DNA of 51,926 nucleotides, from NCBI GenBank assembly GCA_019119335.1, contig DWXF01000031.1:1-51926 (forward strand). The letters are read 5' to 3'. This DNA is from Candidatus Flavonifractor merdavium. GTDB taxonomy: Bacteria > Bacillota > Clostridia > Oscillospirales > Oscillospiraceae. The position numbers and the translations under genes were made by a program. This document shows positions 30,401-42,096 of this stretch, one piece after another (the stretch's first letter is position 1; every line of letters begins with the position of its first letter). The notes beneath the pieces were generated by a model, which had not been told where the DNA came from, ran no database searches, and was given only the letters and a program-made list of their open reading frames with translations.

Positions 30401-31122
30401 CCACCCCCGTCTTCAATGGCGCCGACGAGAAGGACATCGCCGAGACCCTGAAAATGGCCGGCCTGCGTCCCGACGGCAAGAGCTGGCTGTATGACGGCCG
30501 CACCGGCGAGCGGTTCGACAACCCCGTCACCGTGGGCTACGTCTACTTCCTCAAGCTCCACCACCTGGTGGACGATAAGATCCACGCCCGCTCCACCGGC
30601 CCCTACTCCCTGGTCACCCAGCAGCCTCTGGGCGGCAAGGCCCAGTTCGGCGGCCAGCGCTTCGGCGAAATGGAGGTGTGGGCGCTGGAAGCCTACGGCG
30701 CCGCCTACACCCTGCAGGAGATCCTCACCGTCAAGTCCGACGACGTGACCGGCCGTGTGCGCACCTACGAGTCCATCGTCAAGGGTCACAACGTACCCAA
30801 GCCCGGCGTGCCTGAGTCCTTCAAGGTGCTCATCAAGGAGCTGCAGTCCCTGTGCCTGGATATGAAGGTGCTGGACGACCAGGGCAACGAGATCGAGCTG
30901 AAGGACGACGACGAGGACACCTACCAGCCCGGCAAGTTCCGGGACGACGATGACGACTTCTACGGCTACAACGCCGGCGGGGAGTCCGACTTCGCCGCCG
31001 CGGGCTACACCCTGAAAGAGGGCAGCGACGACGACGACCTCATCGCCGAGGACACCGATGAGGACGGCGACGACGATTTTTCCGACGACGACTTCGGCGA
31101 CGGCGCCGATGATATGGAATAA
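27409..31122 (+). CDS. rpoB: RNA polymerase beta subunit
   Basis: A 1237-residue catalytic subunit of RNA polymerase. The rifampicin pocket region (about residues 475-550) is intact, with [25 protein letters not shown] and SALGPGG. Further on are [33 protein letters not shown] and [20 protein letters not shown], the last two near the active centre and clamp. The residues matching common rifampicin-resistance sites appear wild type. The ATG at 27409 is preferred because the earlier in-frame start at 27319 is in the leader. The last 70 or so residues are an unusual acidic tail (separate finding). rpoC follows after 22 bp. No rplJ/rplL lies directly upstream. Confidence 0.97.
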   Translation: MVKDVYYGKTLRKSFARHEEILDMPNLLEVQKNSYQWFLDTGLREVFKDVASISDYAGNLELSFIDYSMDEPPKYSVEECKARDATYAAPIKVRVRLRNKETEEIKEQEIFMGDFPLMTKAGTFVINGAERVIVSQIVRSPGIYYSRTEDKAGNVAYATTVIPYRGAWLEYETDLSDIFYVRIDKNRKLPITCLIRAVGPKTDAEILELFGEDPRIVATLEKDACKTYEDALLEIYRKLRPGEPPTVDSAESLLNALFFDPRRYDLSAVGRYKFNKKLSIWTRLAGQKLALPVADPMTGEILAEPGVVLTREQARELDAKGVNEVMLDLDGTQIKVFSNHMVDMAGFVDFDPAECGITEKVRFTVLQELLQNYSGEELKDAIKERMDDLIPKHIIVDDIMASINYLNCLGHGVGNADDIDHLGNRRLRCVGELLQNQFRIGFSRMERVIRERMTIQDLDIVTPQSLINIRPVTAAIKEFFGSSPLSQFMDQTNPLAELTHKRRMSALGPGGLSRDRASFDVRDVHYSHYGRLCPIETPEGPNIGLISYLASYARINRYGFIEAPYRKVDKATGRVTDQVDYMTADIEDEYTIAQATEPLDENGCLVHDRITCRHRNEIIDVDRDQVDYIDVSPKMMFSIATAQIPFLENDDANRALMGANMQRQAVPLLTTQAPIVATGQEHKNCIDSEIAILAEEEGTVTKVAADSVSVRYDSGRVADYKLTKYLRSNHGTCINQRPIVDAGQRVEKGEVIVDGPSTSNGEIALGKNILMGFMTWEGYNYEDAILLNERMVKEDVFTSIHIEEYETESRDTKLGPEEITRDIPNVGEDALKDLDERGIIRVGAEVRAGDILVGKVTPKGETDLTAEERLLRAIFGEKAREVRDTSLKVPHGESGIIVDVKVFTREAGDELSPGVNMVVRVYIAQKRKISVGDKMAGRHGNKGVVSRILPQEDMPFLPDGTPLDIVLNPLGVPSRMNIGQVLEVHLGYAAKTLGWKVATPVFNGADEKDIAETLKMAGLRPDGKSWLYDGRTGERFDNPVTVGYVYFLKLHHLVDDKIHARSTGPYSLVTQQPLGGKAQFGGQRFGEMEVWALEAYGAAYTLQEILTVKSDDVTGRVRTYESIVKGHNVPKPGVPESFKVLIKELQSLCLDMKVLDDQGNEIELKDDDEDTYQPGKFRDDDDDFYGYNAGGESDFAAAGYTLKEGSDDDDLIAEDTDEDGDDDFSDDDFGDGADDME

Positions 31123-31144
31123 ATAAGGGAGGACGATCAGAACT

Positions 31145-34912
<3,768 letters not shown>

Positions 34913-34926
34913 CCCCTGTTTCCAAA

Positions 34927-34956
34927 GGGCCCGGAGTATCGCTCCGGGCCCTTTTT
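34927..34956 (+). terminator. Terminator of the rpoBC operon
   Basis: GGGCCCGGAG (34927-34936) pairs with CTCCGGGCCC (34942-34951), then TTTTT. Confidence 0.92.
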
Positions 34957-34974
34957 CAATCGTGAGGTGTGCTT

Positions 34975-36342
34975 ATGAAGTCCTGTTCCCCCCTTTCCCT
35001 GGCCTGCGGCTGCGCCGGGCTGACCCTGCTGGGTGTGGCCGCGCTCCCCGTCCTGAATCTGGACCGGGGCACGGAGGGCGCACGGCTGGCGGTGTATCTC
35101 CTCCTGCTGCTGCTGGCCGCGCTGGCTCTGGCGGTACTCCGGGTCTTTGGCCGCACCCCGCCCGGCTGGCTGCTCACCGCCCTGCTCCCCATCGGCCTGG
35201 CCTTTTTCTTCCGGTCCATGATGCTCTCCTATGTCTCCTCGGACTACGAGATCTTCCTGTCCCAGTGGGTGACCGCCCTCCGGGACAACGGCGGGTTTGC
35301 AGCCGTCAGGCTGCCCATCGGCAACTACAACGCCCCCTACCTCTACTTCCTGGCCGCCATCTCCTATCTGCCCATCCCCGACCTCTACCTGATCAAGCTG
35401 TTTTCCATCCTGTTTGACGTGGCGCTGGCCTGGGGCGGGGCCCGGCTGACGGCCCATTTCTCCGAGGCGGACAGTCTGCGGCCTCTGGTGTGCTTCTGCG
35501 CTCTGCTCCTGCTCCCCACCGTCATGCTCAACGGGGCCTACTGGGGCCAGTGCGACGCCCTCTACGGCTCCCTGGTTCTCCACGCCCTGGCCTCCGCCCT
35601 GGAGCGGCGGGGAGCCCTCTCCCTCACACTGCTGGGGGTGGCCTTCTCCTTCAAACTCCAGACCGTATTCATTCTCCCCCTTTGGGCGGCCCTGTGGATG
35701 GCGGGCCGGATCAGGTTCCGCCACCTCTTCCTCTTCCCTGCCGCCTACGCCGTTACCTGCATCCCCGCCCTGCTGCTGGGCAAGCCGCTGGGCGACATCC
35801 TCAGCGTCTATGTGGGCCAGACCCAGGAGGGGGCCGGCAGCCTGAACTACAACTCCGCCTCCATTTACTCCTTCCTCCCCTACGGCGCGTCTGTGGCGGA
35901 GGCTCCGGCGGCCCGGGCGGGTATTCTGGCCGCCTTCGTGCTGGTGCTGCTCCTGCTGGGAACCCTGTTCGTCTTCCGCAGACGGCTGACCGACGCCGCC
36001 CTGCTCTCCGCCGGTATGGTGCTGGCCCTGGGGGTCCCCTTCCTGCTGCCCTATATGCACGACCGCTATTTCTTCCTGGCCGACGTGCTCACCCTGGTGT
36101 GGGCCTGCGCCATGCCCCGCCACCTCCCCGCCCCGGCGCTGGTGCAGCTGGCCTCCCTCAGCGCTTACCTGGTCTACTTCCGGCAGCGGTACACCTTCGT
36201 GCTCCAGCTGGGAGGCAAAACCTACACCATGCTGGTGGAATCCCTGCTGATCCAGGCCGCGCTGGTCTACGCCTGCTGCACCCTCTGCCTGGACCTGCGC
36301 CAGACAGGGAAAGGCAAAAATCAGACCGTTCCCCAACCGTAA
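34975..36342 (+). CDS. Integral membrane glycosyltransferase, GT-C type (Gpi18-like mannosyltransferase)
   Basis: A 455-residue protein with about ten to twelve membrane segments. An acidic pair in the first extracytoplasmic loop (SSDYEIFLSQWVTALRDNGG) and the YMHDRYFFLADVL motif near residue 365 are typical of Gpi18-like/DUF2029-type mannosyltransferases, which use polyprenyl-phosphate sugars and glycosylate surface molecules. The ATG at 34975 is 7 bases after GTGAGG; a GTG two codons before is possible. It begins directly after the rpoBC terminator, and no own promoter is convincing, so low expression by read-through may occur. Substrate and acceptor are not known. Confidence 0.75.
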   Translation: MKSCSPLSLACGCAGLTLLGVAALPVLNLDRGTEGARLAVYLLLLLLAALALAVLRVFGRTPPGWLLTALLPIGLAFFFRSMMLSYVSSDYEIFLSQWVTALRDNGGFAAVRLPIGNYNAPYLYFLAAISYLPIPDLYLIKLFSILFDVALAWGGARLTAHFSEADSLRPLVCFCALLLLPTVMLNGAYWGQCDALYGSLVLHALASALERRGALSLTLLGVAFSFKLQTVFILPLWAALWMAGRIRFRHLFLFPAAYAVTCIPALLLGKPLGDILSVYVGQTQEGAGSLNYNSASIYSFLPYGASVAEAPAARAGILAAFVLVLLLLGTLFVFRRRLTDAALLSAGMVLALGVPFLLPYMHDRYFFLADVLTLVWACAMPRHLPAPALVQLASLSAYLVYFRQRYTFVLQLGGKTYTMLVESLLIQAALVYACCTLCLDLRQTGKGKNQTVPQP

Positions 36343-36384
36343 GACCCATTCCGTGGAGATTCCTAAAAAATTGCAGAAAAACGG

Positions 36385-36413
36385 TTGACTCTTTGGAAAC
36401 AACGTGTTACAAT
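36385..36413 (+). promoter_or_regulatory. Promoter of the small protein gene and perhaps of the NlpC/P60 gene
   Basis: -35 TTGACT (36385-36390) and -10 TACAAT (36408-36413) with a 17-bp spacer, about 45 bp before an AAGGAGG and the ATG at 36465. Confidence 0.8.
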
Positions 36414-36464
36414 TTGGTTACAGTTTTTAAAAATCAGTAACAACCCCGTCTTTAAGGAGGTATT

Positions 36465-36755
36465 ATGTCATCTCAAGCCATTCCTCTGACTTATAAAGGC
36501 CATCCGCTGCGCCGGAAAGACAGCCTGATCTATTACGGCAGCATGGCGGAAAAATATATTATCATGCTTCAGATCCTGGGCCAGAAGAAGGACAAGGACA
36601 TGGACGTGGCCACCAAGGTCTCCGTCCAGCTGCAGCTCACCGACCCCGACCTGAAGAGCCGGGACCGGGTGGTGAAAAAGACAGAGAAAGACAGCCTGTA
36701 CGCCGCCATGGATGTGGCCTCCGTCTGGCTGGACCGGGCGCTCTCCAGTAAGTAA
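36465..36755 (+). CDS. Conserved-looking small protein of unknown function (96 aa)
   Basis: I do not recognise this 96-residue protein by name. It begins MSSQAIPLTYKGHPLRRKDS and has a central helical/beta segment (YIIMLQILGQKKDKDMDVAT, then VSVQLQLTD) and an acidic-basic C-terminal helix (KTEKDSLYAAMDVASVWLDRAL). It is soluble and has no Cys. A strong promoter and AAGGAGG indicate good expression. It lies 66 bp upstream of the SH3-NlpC/P60 gene on the same strand, with a small GC hairpin (CCCCGC with GCGGGG, about 36777-36794) between that may partly end its transcript. Its role is unknown. Confidence 0.7.
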   Translation: MSSQAIPLTYKGHPLRRKDSLIYYGSMAEKYIIMLQILGQKKDKDMDVATKVSVQLQLTDPDLKSRDRVVKKTEKDSLYAAMDVASVWLDRALSSK

Positions 36756-36821
36756 CTCCGCGCCTCTGCTCCCCTTCCCCGCGCCTCTGCGGGGCATTAT
36801 TCTGAATGGAGGAATTTACCA

Positions 36822-37733
36822 ATGATACTGCCTGCCAAGTTCATGCGCACCGCTCTTCTGACTGTCGCCGTCTCTGCCGTCTGTGTTGTGGGCGCTTCCG
36901 CCGCCAGCGTGGGCGCCGGTACCGTCAATACCGACGCGCTCCGCCTGCGGGAGGAGGCCAACAGCTCCTCCACCATCCTGGCCACCGCCTCCAAGGGCGA
37001 TGTGGTAGTGGTTCTGGAGGAGGAATCCGACGGCTGGTACAAGGTGGATTACAAGTCCGTGGAGGGCTATATGTCTGCCGATTACCTGGACGTCTCCACC
37101 AAGGCCGACGTGACCATCGGTTACGGCCTGGTTCAGACCGGCGGCTCTACCCTGAATGTGCGCAGTGGACCTGGCACCGATTACGACAAGGTTACCTCCC
37201 TGAGCAACGGCTCGGTGGTGACCATTGTGGGCATTGACAACGGCTGGTACAAGGTCAAGACCAGCGGTGGCTCCGTGGGCTATGTCAGCAGCGACTACAT
37301 GACCACCTGCAAGGATTCCGCCGGTTCCCGGGGCGACGGCACCGTAGTGGCCGCCTCCAGCAGCCTGGGTCAGCAGGTCGTGGATTACGCCAAGCAGTTC
37401 CTGGGTGTGCCCTATGTCTACGGCGGCAACGGCCCCAACAGCTTTGACTGCTCCGGCTTCACCACTTATGTATACCGTCACTTCGGCTACACCCTGAACC
37501 GCACCGCCACCGGACAGCTCTCCAACGGCGTGTCCGTCTCCAAGAGCGAGCTGCAGCCCGGCGACCTGGTGTTCTTCAAGGACGGCGGCAGCAAGCCTGT
37601 CTCCCATGTGGGCATCTACATCGGCGGCGGCCAGTTTATCCACGCCTCCACCAGTACATATGAAGTGCGAATCAATGATCTGACCAGCGGTTACTACAAC
37701 AATGTGTATGTGTATGCCCGCCGGATCCTCTAA
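36822..37733 (+). CDS. Secreted SH3 domain-NlpC/P60 cell-wall hydrolase
   Basis: A 303-residue exported enzyme. A signal peptide (about 1-28, FMRTALLTVAVSAVCVVGASA) is followed by two bacterial SH3 domains (about 33-90 and 102-160; each with LRLREE or LNVRSGPGT and a closing GYM/GYV motif) and a C-terminal NlpC/P60 domain (about 183-303) with catalytic Cys210 in SFDCSGFTTYVY, His262 in SHVGIYIGGG and a third polar residue near His274. It should cut gamma-D-Glu-diamino acid bonds of peptidoglycan stem peptides. GGAGG lies 9 bases before the ATG. It ends at a bidirectional terminator. Confidence 0.92.
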   Translation: MILPAKFMRTALLTVAVSAVCVVGASAASVGAGTVNTDALRLREEANSSSTILATASKGDVVVVLEEESDGWYKVDYKSVEGYMSADYLDVSTKADVTIGYGLVQTGGSTLNVRSGPGTDYDKVTSLSNGSVVTIVGIDNGWYKVKTSGGSVGYVSSDYMTTCKDSAGSRGDGTVVAASSSLGQQVVDYAKQFLGVPYVYGGNGPNSFDCSGFTTYVYRHFGYTLNRTATGQLSNGVSVSKSELQPGDLVFFKDGGSKPVSHVGIYIGGGQFIHASTSTYEVRINDLTSGYYNNVYVYARRIL

Positions 37734-37768
37734 TCCATTGCTTGGCAGGCAAATGGATCGGTAAAAAA

Positions 37769-37806
37769 AGAACAGCGTGCGCGGTTTCCGCGCACGCTGT
37801 TCTTTT
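37769..37806. terminator. Bidirectional terminator after the NlpC/P60 gene
   Basis: AAGAACAGCGTGCGCGG pairs with CCGCGCACGCTGTTCTT around a TTT loop, with TTTT on the right and an A-run on the left. Confidence 0.9.
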
Positions 37807-37823
37807 GCGAAAGGATGGTCTGC

Positions 37824-38718
37824 GTGAAAAATCAGTTGGCGCTGGGCCACATTCTGGCTCTGGCCGTATCGGCGGTATGGGGCACCACCTACATCTCCAC
37901 CAAGGTGCTGCTGACCGCCTTCCATCCGGTGGAAATCCTGGTGTTCCGGTTTCTTCTGGCCTGGGCGGTACTCTTCCTCTGCTCCCCCAGGCCGCTGCTC
38001 CCCAAAGGGTTCCGGCAGGAGCTCCCCTTTGTGTGCTGCGGCCTCACCGGCCTCACCTTCTACTCCATTCTGGAAAACTACGCGCTGGAATTCTCCCTGG
38101 CCTCCACCGTGGGGCTGATCATCGCCGCCGCCCCCATGTTTACCGCCCTGCTGCTGTGGCTGTGCCGCCGGTCCCGGCGGCCGGGTCCGGCCTTTTTTAT
38201 CGGCTTCTGTCTGGCCATGGCGGGCATCGCCCTCATCTCCCTGGCCGAGGGGGAATCCTTTGATTCCAACCCCCTGGGCATCCTGCTCTCTGGCGGCGGC
38301 CATCTGCTGGGGCGGATACAGCGTGTGCCTGGAGTGGGCCCAGACCAGCTCCGGCCTGAGCGAGCTGCAGAGCACCCGCAAAATCTTTTTCTGGGGTCTG
38401 CTCTTCACCCTCCCCTTCCTGTGGGGCGGCGGCCTGGCGCCCGACCTGACCCGCTTTGCCCAGCCCACGCTGCTGGGCAACACCCTCTACCTGGGCATCG
38501 GGGCCTCCGCCCTGTGCTTTCTGGCCTGGAACAAGGCCTCCGCCCTCATCGGCCCGGTAGCCACCAACGTCTACCTCTACCTGATGCCGGTGATCACAGT
38601 AGCGGCCTCCGCCCTGATCCTCCGGGAGCCGGTCACCGCCCTCACCCTGGGCGCCATCGCCCTGATCCTGGCCGGCCTGGCCCTGTCCCAACGGAAAGCG
38701 CCTCCGGAGTCGCTGTAA
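37824..38718 (+). pseudogene. EamA/DMT-family transporter, frameshifted in a CT repeat
   Basis: The reading frame from 37824 gives an EamA-type drug/metabolite transporter up to NPLGILLS (about residue 156). After this it continues nonsensically, and the matching second half (LAAAICWGGYSVCLEWAQTS, ending LALSQRKAPPESL) is in the next frame from about 38290 to 38718. The junction is in CTCTCT at 38286-38291; adding one more CT restores an intact protein of about 298 residues with ten membrane helices and two EamA repeats. So the gene is either a pseudogene, a slippage-switched gene, or a sequencing error. The GTG at 37824 is preferred (AAAGGATGG 5-8 bases before). EamA proteins export small metabolites; the substrate is unknown. 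Confidence 0.85.
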
Positions 38719-38816
38719 TTTTTCCTCTGTTTTTAAAATTTGGAAGTCCGTATAATTTGCCTCCTGTTCGCGGATACTAGCCACGGTATCTCAAATTTGA
38801 GGAGGCAGCATATCCT

Positions 38817-39023
38817 ATGATTCTTGACAAGATCGCCCTGATCCTGGCCATCATCGGCGGCCTCAACTGGGGCAGCATCGGCCTGTTCCGGTTTGACATC
38901 GTGGCCGCCCTGTTCGGCGGACAGACCAGCATGGTCAGCCGCATTATTTACGCCCTGGTGGGTCTGGCGGCCCTGTGGTGCATTTCCCTGCTCTTCCGGG
39001 ACTCCCACTCCAAAGACGCCTGA
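38817..39023 (+). CDS. DUF378 small membrane protein
   Basis: A 68-residue protein with two membrane helices (about 5-21 and 42-58). The DUF378 signature GGLNWGSIGLFRFDIVAALFG is split here as GGLNWGSIGLF and RFDIVAALFG and is followed by a second helix (IIYALVGLAALWCISLLF). The Bacillus relative is YuzA; the function is unknown. A -10 TATAAT at 38751-38756 lies about 60 bp upstream but its -35 is poor. It ends at a terminator whose stem also carries the csoR promoter -35. Confidence 0.88.
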   Translation: MILDKIALILAIIGGLNWGSIGLFRFDIVAALFGGQTSMVSRIIYALVGLAALWCISLLFRDSHSKDA

Positions 39024-39039
39024 CGTTCCCACACTCCGG

Positions 39040-39074
39040 TCAAGGCCCTTCTGAAAAGGGCCTTGACTTTTTTT
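39040..39074 (+). terminator. Terminator after the DUF378 gene
   Basis: TCAAGGCCCTT pairs with AAGGGCCTTGA around a short loop, followed by CTTTTTTT. Its right arm contains the TTGACT box of the csoR promoter. Confidence 0.85.
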
Positions 39075-39108
39075 GCGCCTTGTCGTACACTACACCCCAG
39101 GGGGGTGT
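39063..39108 (+). promoter_or_regulatory. csoR-copA promoter and CsoR operator
   Basis: -35 TTGACT (39063-39068), 17-bp spacer, -10 TACACT (39086-39091). Next to the -10 is a pseudo-palindrome ACACCCC-AGG-GGGGTGT (39092-39108), the GC-rich form of site that CsoR repressors bind. Copper should release CsoR and switch on csoR and copA. Confidence 0.8.
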
Positions 39109-39114
39109 TCCTTT

Positions 39115-39378
39115 ATGATGGCAGATACCAAAACCATCCTGCGTCTGCTGAAAACCGCCCGGGGACAGATGGACGGTATTTTAAAAATGGTGGAAGAAAA
39201 CCGCTATTGCATCGACATTTCGCAGCAGCTGATGGCCACCGAGGCCATTCTCAACCGGGCCAACAAGGAGATCCTGGCGGCCCACCTGAAGCACTGCGTT
39301 CAGGAGGCAAACTCGCCGGAGGAGCGCAGCGCGAAGATCGACGAGTTTGTCCAGACCCTGGGCCGCATTTTGAAGTAA
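39115..39378 (+). CDS. csoR: Copper-sensing repressor CsoR
   Basis: An all-helical, roughly 87-residue CsoR/RcnR-family protein without a classical HTH. The copper ligands Cys (in [12 protein letters not shown]) and the His-Cys pair ([11 protein letters not shown]) match the CsoR Cys-His-Cys set, which separates it from nickel/cobalt RcnR and the persulfide CstR. The N-terminal [17 protein letters not shown] is the family's helix 1. Two adjacent ATGs (39115, 39118) are possible. It represses itself and the following copA from the operator just upstream. Confidence 0.92.
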   Translation: MMADTKTILRLLKTARGQMDGILKMVEENRYCIDISQQLMATEAILNRANKEILAAHLKHCVQEANSPEERSAKIDEFVQTLGRILK

Positions 39379-39409
39379 TCTGTTTTCCGTTAGAAAGTCT
39401 GGTGAGACC

Positions 39410-41938
39410 ATGAAGCAAAAATTTAACGTCACCGGCATGACCTGCTCGGCCTGCTCCGCCCACGTGGAAAAGGCGGTGTGTCACCTGGCCGGTGTGGACC
39501 AGGTCAACGTGAACCTGCTGGGAAACTCCATGCTGGTGGAGTACCAGGAGGGGACCACCGACGCCGCCCGCATCATCCAGGCGGTGGAGGAGGCGGGTTA
39601 CGGGGCCTCCCTGCCTCAGGCGGCGGCCGCCGCCCCGGCTCGTCAGGAAAACCTGATGGAGGAGGAGGCTGCCGGAATGAAGCGGCGGTTCTGCGCCTCC
39701 CTGGTCTTTCTGGTGCCCCTGTTCTACCTGTCCATGGGCCATATGATGGGCTGGCCCCTGCCCGCCTTCTTCCACGACCCGGGCAATGTGTTTGTGGTGG
39801 CCTTTCTTCAGTTCCTGCTCACCCTGCCCATCCTCTACATCAACGACAAATACTACAAGGTGGGCTTCAAATCCCTGTGGCACCGGGCCCCCAACATGGA
39901 CTCCCTCATCGCCCTGGGCTCCGCCGCCGCCATGGTCTACGGCGTGGCCGCCCTGTTCCAGATCGCCTGGGGCCTGGGCCACGGGGATCAGGCCCGGGTG
40001 GACCGCTGGTCCATGGATCTGTACTTTGAGTCGGCGGGCATGATCCTCACCCTCATCACCCTGGGCAAGTGGCTGGAAACCCGCTCCAAGGGCAAAACCA
40101 GTCAGGCCATCACCCGTCTGATGGACCTGGCCCCCAAAACCGCCACCGTGCTCCGGGACGGGGCCGAGGTGGAGGTGCCAGTGGAGGAGGTCCGGGTGGA
40201 CGAGCTGGTGGTGGTACGCCCCGGCGGCCGCATCCCGGTGGACGGGGTGGTGACCGACGGCCGCTCCTCCGTGGATGAGTCCGCCCTCACCGGCGAATCC
40301 CTGCCGGTGGAGAAGGGACCGGGAGACAAGGTGGCCGCCGCCTCCATCAACAAGTCCGGCTCCTTTACCTTCCGGGCCCTCCGGGTGGGTGAGGACACCA
40401 CCCTGGCCCAGATGATCCGCCTGGTGGAGGAGGCCGCCTCCTCCAAGGCCCCCATCGCCAAGCTGGCCGACAAGGTGGCGGGGATCTTCGTCCCCACCGT
40501 CATCGCCATTGCGGTGATTACCGCCATCGTGTGGCTGCTGGCCACCGGCGGGGACGTGACACGTGCCCTCACCGCCGGGGTGGCGGTACTGGTAATCTCC
40601 TGCCCCTGCGCTCTGGGGCTGGCCACCCCGGTGGCCATCATGGTGGGCACCGGCAAGGGGGCGGAAAACGGCATCCTGATCAAGTCCGCCGAGGCCCTGG
40701 AGACCCTGCACACCATCGGGGCGGTGGTGCTGGACAAGACGGGCACCCTCACCCAGGGCAAGCCGGTGGTCACCGACTGCCGGATGGCGGAGGAGGTGAC
40801 AGAGGAGGAGCTGTTGTGCGTGGCCGCCTCTCTGGAGCAGCCCTCTGAACACCCCCTGGCCGAGGCCATTCTGACGGAAGCCCAGGCGCGGAATATCCCC
40901 CTGGTGCAGGTGGCCGACTTTCTTGCCACCCCCGGCCGGGGCATCTCCGCCACCCTCCACGGCGCTCCCGTTCTGGCGGGCAACCGGGCCATGCTGGAGG
41001 AGGCGGGGATTGGGCTTGGCCCCTTCGCCGCCCAGGCCGAGGCCCTGGCCCAGGAGGGCAAGACCCCCCTGTTCTTCGCCGAGAGCGGCAAGCCGCTGGG
41101 TATCGTGGCGGTGGCCGACACCCCCAAGCCCACCAGCGCCGAGGCGGTAGCCGGGTTCCAGGCCATGGGCATCGACGTGATCATGCTCACCGGCGACAAC
41201 CGCCGCACCGCCGAGGCGGTGGGCAAGGCCCTGAAGGTGGACCGGGTCATCGCCGAGGTACTGCCCCAGGACAAGGAAAAGACCGTGGCGGAGCTTCAGG
41301 CCCAGGGCAAGCGGGTGGCCATGGTGGGAGACGGCATCAACGACGCCCCCGCCCTGGCCCGGGCCGACGTGGGCATCGCCATCGGGGCGGGTACCGACGT
41401 GGCCATCGAGTCGGCGGACATCGTATTGATGAAGAGCGACCTGCTGGATGCGGTGACCGCCGTGAAGCTGTCCAAAAAGGTGATCCGGAACATCAAAGAA
41501 AACCTGTTCTGGGCCTTTATCTACAACATCATCGGCATCCCTCTGGCTGCCGGCGTGTGGTATCCCCTGTTCCACCTCCAGCTCTCCCCCATGTTTGCCG
41601 CCGCCGCCATGAGCATGAGCTCTGTGTGCGTGGTCACCAACGCGCTGCGGCTTAAATTTTTCCAGCCGGAGCACCGGGTCCCCTCCCCTGCTCCCGGCAA
41701 TCCACCCCAAACCGAGAAAGGAAGCGAGCTTATGACAAAGACAATGGTAATTGAAGGTATGATGTGCGCCCACTGCCAGGCCCACGTGGAAAAGGCCCTC
41801 AACGCCCTGGACGGGGTTTCCGCCACCGTGAATCTGGAGGCCAAGACCGCCACCGTCAGCCTGGACGCCCCGGTGAGCGACGATGTGCTGAAAAACGCAG
41901 TGGCCCAGGCGGGCTATGAGGTGGTCTCCATCTCGTAA
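39410..41938 (+). CDS. copA: Copper-exporting P1B-type ATPase with C-terminal CopZ-like domain
   Basis: An 842-residue Cu+ ATPase. The N-terminal metal-binding domain has [10 protein letters not shown] (Cys12, Cys15). The pump core has the membrane CPC motif in [11 protein letters not shown] (about residues 397-399), the phosphorylated Asp in DKTGTLTQG (about 442), [17 protein letters not shown] (about 640) and the HP-type SEHPLAEA. After the last helix and a Pro-rich linker, the last 68 residues are a second heavy-metal domain with [10 protein letters not shown] (Cys786, Cys789), normally a separate chaperone CopZ. In-frame ATG 41732 has its own GAAAGG(AAG) site, so a free CopZ may also be made. 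Cotranscribed with csoR, 31 bp apart. Confidence 0.95.
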   Translation: MKQKFNVTGMTCSACSAHVEKAVCHLAGVDQVNVNLLGNSMLVEYQEGTTDAARIIQAVEEAGYGASLPQAAAAAPARQENLMEEEAAGMKRRFCASLVFLVPLFYLSMGHMMGWPLPAFFHDPGNVFVVAFLQFLLTLPILYINDKYYKVGFKSLWHRAPNMDSLIALGSAAAMVYGVAALFQIAWGLGHGDQARVDRWSMDLYFESAGMILTLITLGKWLETRSKGKTSQAITRLMDLAPKTATVLRDGAEVEVPVEEVRVDELVVVRPGGRIPVDGVVTDGRSSVDESALTGESLPVEKGPGDKVAAASINKSGSFTFRALRVGEDTTLAQMIRLVEEAASSKAPIAKLADKVAGIFVPTVIAIAVITAIVWLLATGGDVTRALTAGVAVLVISCPCALGLATPVAIMVGTGKGAENGILIKSAEALETLHTIGAVVLDKTGTLTQGKPVVTDCRMAEEVTEEELLCVAASLEQPSEHPLAEAILTEAQARNIPLVQVADFLATPGRGISATLHGAPVLAGNRAMLEEAGIGLGPFAAQAEALAQEGKTPLFFAESGKPLGIVAVADTPKPTSAEAVAGFQAMGIDVIMLTGDNRRTAEAVGKALKVDRVIAEVLPQDKEKTVAELQAQGKRVAMVGDGINDAPALARADVGIAIGAGTDVAIESADIVLMKSDLLDAVTAVKLSKKVIRNIKENLFWAFIYNIIGIPLAAGVWYPLFHLQLSPMFAAAAMSMSSVCVVTNALRLKFFQPEHRVPSPAPGNPPQTEKGSELMTKTMVIEGMMCAHCQAHVEKALNALDGVSATVNLEAKTATVSLDAPVSDDVLKNAVAQAGYEVVSIS
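41715..41734 (+). promoter_or_regulatory. copZ: Internal ribosome binding site and start for a CopZ-like product
   Basis: GAAAGGAAG (41716-41724) is followed after 7 bases by an in-frame ATG (41732) inside copA. Translation from here would give a 68-residue free protein, [18 protein letters not shown] and on to the common stop, the normal size of CopZ. That a free product is made is inferred. Confidence 0.5.
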
Positions 41939-41967
41939 ATCTTCCCTCACCTGGCAGATCCTTTGCA

Positions 41968-41996
41968 TTGCAAATTTCCCATCTATCCGGTATGCT
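41968..41996 (+). promoter_or_regulatory. Promoter of the SLH-domain protein gene
   Basis: -35 TTGCAA (41968-41973) and -10 TATGCT (41991-41996) with a 17-bp spacer, 100 bp upstream of the gene. Confidence 0.55.
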
Positions 41997-42038
41997 ATCC
42001 TCACAGCCCGGTTGACCGCTGTGATCGGACGGCGGAAG

Positions 42039-42066
42039 GGGCTCCCCAACGGGAGTCCCTTTTTTC
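42039..42066 (+). terminator. Hairpin with T-run between copA and the SLH gene
   Basis: GGGGCTCCC pairs (with one mismatch) with GGGAGTCCC around CAAC, then TTTTTT. It ends copA, but it also lies downstream of the SLH promoter, so it may act as an attenuator in that leader. Confidence 0.6.
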
Positions 42067-42096
42067 GGGCAAACTTGCACAAAAAGGAGAACCATC

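Noticed and set aside
27271..30789. Very long open frame antisense to rpoB
   Set aside because: It is a GC-driven shadow of rpoB: no ribosome binding site, composition dominated by Gly/His/Val/Leu, and a proven gene on the other strand.
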